Source of the DNA: JAZKBN01 sp040388605
Lineage (GTDB): Bacteria; Bacteroidota; Bacteroidia; Cytophagales; Flexibacteraceae
Direction of reading: 5' to 3'
DNA: 64,000 nt
Assembly: GCA_040388605.1 (NCBI GenBank)
Contig: JAZKBN010000013.1
Span: forward strand, 77,739-141,738
The notes beneath the pieces are model-generated. The model was not told where the DNA came from. It made no database searches and saw nothing but the letters and a program-made list of their open reading frames with translations. The number at the start of each line of letters is the position of its first letter. The stretch's first letter is position 1. A program made the translations under genes and the position numbers. Of this stretch, positions 62,980 to 64,000 are shown piece by piece.

Positions 62980-64000
62980 CTATTGCGGTGTTTTACAGAT
63001 TTTTATTGTTTGAAGCAATTGCCCCTTGCTGATTAAGCCAAGCAGGTAAACGCCGACATTTAAGTCCGATGCAGATATTTGTGCAATGCCATTATTTACG
63101 TGTAATTGACCATGCATTAAAATTCTTCCGCTAAAGTCTGAAACGGTATAAGCATCAGCAAGAATGCCGGAAGGAAATCTGAGCTGTAGGTAGTTTTGGA
63201 AAGGGTTAGGAAATGCACCCATCTTAGCGTTTTGTTTTATAGCATTACCTGTTACAGAATGCTCACCGAAATACCTGTAGCGAGCCACATAAATACTGTC
63301 GGTAGGGTTAGTGCCGTTTACTTCAACAAAGGTGGCCTGCGTCACAAATCCGTTCGGTTTTACTACAAGATTGCCCACGCGTTTCCATATTAACTTAACA
63401 CTGCCATCGGTCATTACAGAATCGACTTCGTATCCTATACCAAAGCCGGTACCACTAAATTGTTGGTCTTCAGTATAAACCGGGATAGCGGCATTGTTAA
63501 CTATTACATAGTGCCTTGTTTTGTAGCTGTCATATTCCCGGTATGTGGTTGCCCAGGATAGAACAGGAACCCAGGCCCCGTCTGCATAATTTAAGGTAAC
63601 AACTGAATCTGTCTGCTCGGCTGCCCCGGGGCTGAAATTATGAAAGCTGTAAACGCGATTTTCTGTGGAATCAGGGCTGCCGCTGTTTACAAGACCTTGT
63701 ACGTATTTGCTGAGTAAAGGTTCCCCGTTCGGGCCGAATGCAAGAACTTCAGTAAAGTTAAAACTGCTGTAATCAGAATTATCGAAATCAGTATATACTA
63801 CATCGGATTTTTTCAGCCAACCTTCAGGGGTATATGTATTATTATAATCAAGTTGGTAGGTACGTAACCAACCCGAAGAACCGGAAAAATAAATTGAATT
63901 GCGAAGCATATTGCCATGCGAATCGTAAAATACGCTGTCAAGATAACTGTCTTTCCATGTTGATGTGGTATCGTTCCAGAAATAGCCTTTTTGGTAGTTG
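62980..64000 (-). CDS. T9SS type A cargo protein, tandem copy 2, 5' truncated by the window edge
   Basis: The frame stays open to base 64000: beyond the internal Met at 63909 it reads NYQKGYFWNDTTSTWKDSYL, DSVFYDSHGN, matching NYQKSYLWNDTISAWKEIAL of the first copy. About 340 C-terminal residues are seen, with sorting domain AFPNPFQNYLQLRFPSGILA, GRILMHGQL and GVYLLGLISKGQL. The two copies share order and many identical runs (TPEGWLKK/TPEGWLKR, STENRVYSFHNFSPGAAEQ), so they arose by tandem duplication. Whether more copies follow to the right is unknown. Confidence 0.85.
   Translation of the reverse strand, partial: NYQKGYFWNDTTSTWKDSYLDSVFYDSHGNMLRNSIYFSGSSGWLRTYQLDYNNTYTPEGWLKKSDVVYTDFDNSDYSSFNFTEVLAFGPNGEPLLSKYVQGLVNSGSPDSTENRVYSFHNFSPGAAEQTDSVVTLNYADGAWVPVLSWATTYREYDSYKTRHYVIVNNAAIPVYTEDQQFSGTGFGIGYEVDSVMTDGSVKLIWKRVGNLVVKPNGFVTQATFVEVNGTNPTDSIYVARYRYFGEHSVTGNAIKQNAKMGAFPNPFQNYLQLRFPSGILADAYTVSDFSGRILMHGQLHVNNGIAQISASDLNVGVYLLGLISKGQLLQTIKICKTPQ

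Overview
The window reads as chromosomal DNA of a member of the Bacteroidota, probably Chitinophagia/Sphingobacteriia-like. The evidence is several secreted proteins with type IX secretion (T9SS) sorting domains (type A 'PNP' ends and one gliding-motility type B end), DUF3667 and DUF3109 proteins, SbsA-type Ig lipoproteins, CSLREA-like and NHL-repeat cargo, and TAnnTTTG -7 promoter elements in front of many genes. Four runs of exactly 10 Ns (20370, 35665, 55902, 58018) show a draft assembly. At least the second gap does not have its true length, because it breaks the reading frame of a TolC gene.

Layout. 1-9.6 kb: metabolic and membrane housekeeping (saccharopine-dehydrogenase-like enzyme, thioesterase, long-chain acyl-CoA ligase, LysE exporter, CDF metal exporter), a DUF4160/DUF2442-XRE pair resembling a toxin-antitoxin module, and a possible small structured RNA at 4253-4335. 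9.6-11.4 kb: an AT-rich insertion with a ThsB-type TIR gene and a caspase-like protease gene, a two-gene arrangement that matches type IV Thoeris anti-phage defence. 11.4-19.7 kb: Nnr nicotinamide-repair enzyme, a GH13 amylase/glycosyltransferase operon, then a SatD-like/DUF3307 operon preceded by a striking array of seven 20-bp dyad repeats on a 29-bp period. 20-41 kb: three giant T9SS cargo proteins, accA, and an RND efflux operon (TolC, adaptor, pump). 41-47 kb: glycosyltransferase-like protein, charged-tail lipoprotein, TPR protein.

47-57 kb looks like an origin/centromere neighbourhood. Intergenic clusters of DnaA-box-like 9-mers flank an SDR gene, an AraC regulator and an Ig lipoprotein. 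mnmG (gidA) follows, and three perfect parS palindromes lie between a Dam-type methylase/restriction-enzyme pair and a phosphate transporter. The right end holds a PBP1C gene and two tandem paralogous T9SS cargo genes, the last one cut by the window edge.

All functions are inferred from recognisable motifs and gene context. No database search or folding program was run. Start codons were chosen from signal peptides, family length and the position of promoter motifs.
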